Positions 22,995 through 23,806 of a DNA stretch of 23,806 nt are shown here, piece by piece. The stretch lies in the NCBI GenBank assembly GCA_022567015.1, contig JADFHR010000011.1:1-23806 (forward strand). Direction: 5' to 3'. The first letter of the stretch is position 1. Each line of letters opens with the position of its first letter. The notes below the pieces were generated by a model. The model ran no database searches and had not been told where the DNA came from. It saw only the letters and a program-made list of their open reading frames with translations. The position numbers and the translations under genes were made by a program. Origin of the DNA: Pseudomonadota bacterium. GTDB lineage: Bacteria > Pseudomonadota > Alphaproteobacteria > Rhodospirillales > 2-02-FULL-58-16.

Positions 22995-23806
22995 CTACGG
23001 GATCAGACGAAGAGTCCGTTCCTTCACGCCGGCCTTCACGAAACCGTACTTGGCGTAAATGTTCTGCGCCCTTTCGGTGGCCAGGTATCTCAGGTAGTGC
23101 GCCGCGTTGTCCTGGTTGCGGCCGGTCTTCAAGGCGCCGATGGCGTAGCCCACGACGTCGCCCTTGTTCAGCGAGGCGGGAATGGCGACGCCGTCGATCT
23201 TGCGGCCATGTTTCTTGGCCTCGATGATCTCGGTCGTCCATACGATTCCGACGTCGGCCTGGCCCTTTTCGATGCGGTCGGGGGTTTCACGGTGGTGGCG
23301 CTGGGTGAACCAGGTCTTGCCCTCGATGGCCCAGCACGCCTTGCATTTGGCGTTGCCCGTGACTTTTTCGTAAAGCCCCATGTCGCGCAGCATCGCCGCG
23401 CCGTAGAACTTGAATATGCCCTCGGTGAGCGGGTTCGGATGGGACTGGACGAGGTCGTCCCGGGCCAGGTCGCGCGGTCCCTTGATGCCCTTCGGGTTGC
23501 CCGCGGCCACCATGAGCTCCAGTTTGTTGTGGGTATAGATGCTGAATGTGACCATCAGGCCCTTGCCCTTGAGTTTCTTCAGATGGCCAAGGTTGACGCT
23601 GGCGAAGACGTCGGGGTTTTGCGCCGTGTTCCGGTCGTTGATCTTGCCCTGCTTGAGGATCTGGCCCTTGAAGATCTGGCCCGGCGGAATGGTCTCCACA
23701 TATATGGTCTTGATGCCGGCGTGGCGGGACTGGAAGTCCTTGATCAGTTCCTCCATCACCATGAACTGGTTGCCGGCCAGGTACAGAACCAGGTCGGCGG
23801 TGTAGG
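22995..23806 (-). CDS. ModA-like periplasmic substrate-binding protein (partial, N-terminus outside window)
   Basis: About 270 C-terminal residues are visible and the frame is open to the right edge. The visible part begins YTADLVLYLAGNQFMVMEELIKDF, which is close to the start of the mature protein. The GQADVGIVWTTEIIEA stretch and the late AAHYLRYLATERAQNIYAKYGF are typical of ModA/PBP type-2 binding proteins of the molybdate-tungstate-sulfate kind. Unusual for that fold is CKACW followed by TQRHHRE about 160 residues before the end; it could bind a metal or form a disulfide. It is upstream of the DsrE-like gene with a 225-bp gap. Its ligand is unknown; the context suggests a sulfur oxyanion or a metal cofactor. 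Confidence 0.8.
   Translation of the reverse strand, partial: YTADLVLYLAGNQFMVMEELIKDFQSRHAGIKTIYVETIPPGQIFKGQILKQGKINDRNTAQNPDVFASVNLGHLKKLKGKGLMVTFSIYTHNKLELMVAAGNPKGIKGPRDLARDDLVQSHPNPLTEGIFKFYGAAMLRDMGLYEKVTGNAKCKACWAIEGKTWFTQRHHRETPDRIEKGQADVGIVWTTEIIEAKKHGRKIDGVAIPASLNKGDVVGYAIGALKTGRNQDNAAHYLRYLATERAQNIYAKYGFVKAGVKERTLRLIP

Overview
This is a GC-rich window with short intergenic gaps and no rRNA, tRNA, CRISPR array or transposase that I can see. TRAP transporters, Tat-exported Sox proteins, a SoxR/BigR-type ArsR repressor and an ArsR-rhodanese fusion point to a proteobacterium, most likely an alphaproteobacterium of the Rhodospirillales type. That placement is inferred from gene content, not from a marker gene.

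Positions 1-5000 hold a partial DOPA-dioxygenase-like gene behind a PfkB kinase, a lipoprotein with two SH3b domains, two copies of a noncoding inverted-repeat element, a tiny membrane protein and a BON-domain lipoprotein. From about 4200 to 9100 there is a leftward block: a dctPQM TRAP transporter, then a PhyH-type Fe(II)/2-oxoglutarate dioxygenase and a membrane fatty acid hydroxylase. A strong palindrome (6012-6046) sits in the presumed promoter of the dioxygenase. Positions 9180-13600 carry a DUF6166 protein, a hemerythrin, a GntR/FCD regulator behind a divergent PanB homologue, a small membrane protein and a phosphonopyruvate-decarboxylase-like TPP enzyme. Together with the TRAP system these look like a catabolic or modification locus for a small 2-oxo acid-like compound (inference).

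Positions 13880-17560 contain an ArsR-rhodanese regulator divergent from a sterol-desaturase-family gene, then recQ. The last codons of recQ run into an inverted array of heptamer repeats. From 17618 to the right edge is a leftward sulfur-oxidation cluster, in transcription order: ModA-like binding protein (partial), periplasmic DsrE-like protein, FccB/SoxF flavoprotein, soxB, soxW, soxR. soxXYZA are not in the window. SoxR has the two cysteines of persulfide sensors at the spacing expected from SqrR, so the cluster is probably induced by sulfide or polysulfide.

The least explained material is noncoding: the decamer inverted-repeat element (two copies), the heptamer inverted array that supplies the RecQ C-terminus, and a GC-rich double-hairpin repeat with three copies between fccB and soxB and one inverted copy at 4120-4164. 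The PanB homologue appears to lack two of three metal-site residues and probably does something other than pantothenate synthesis.
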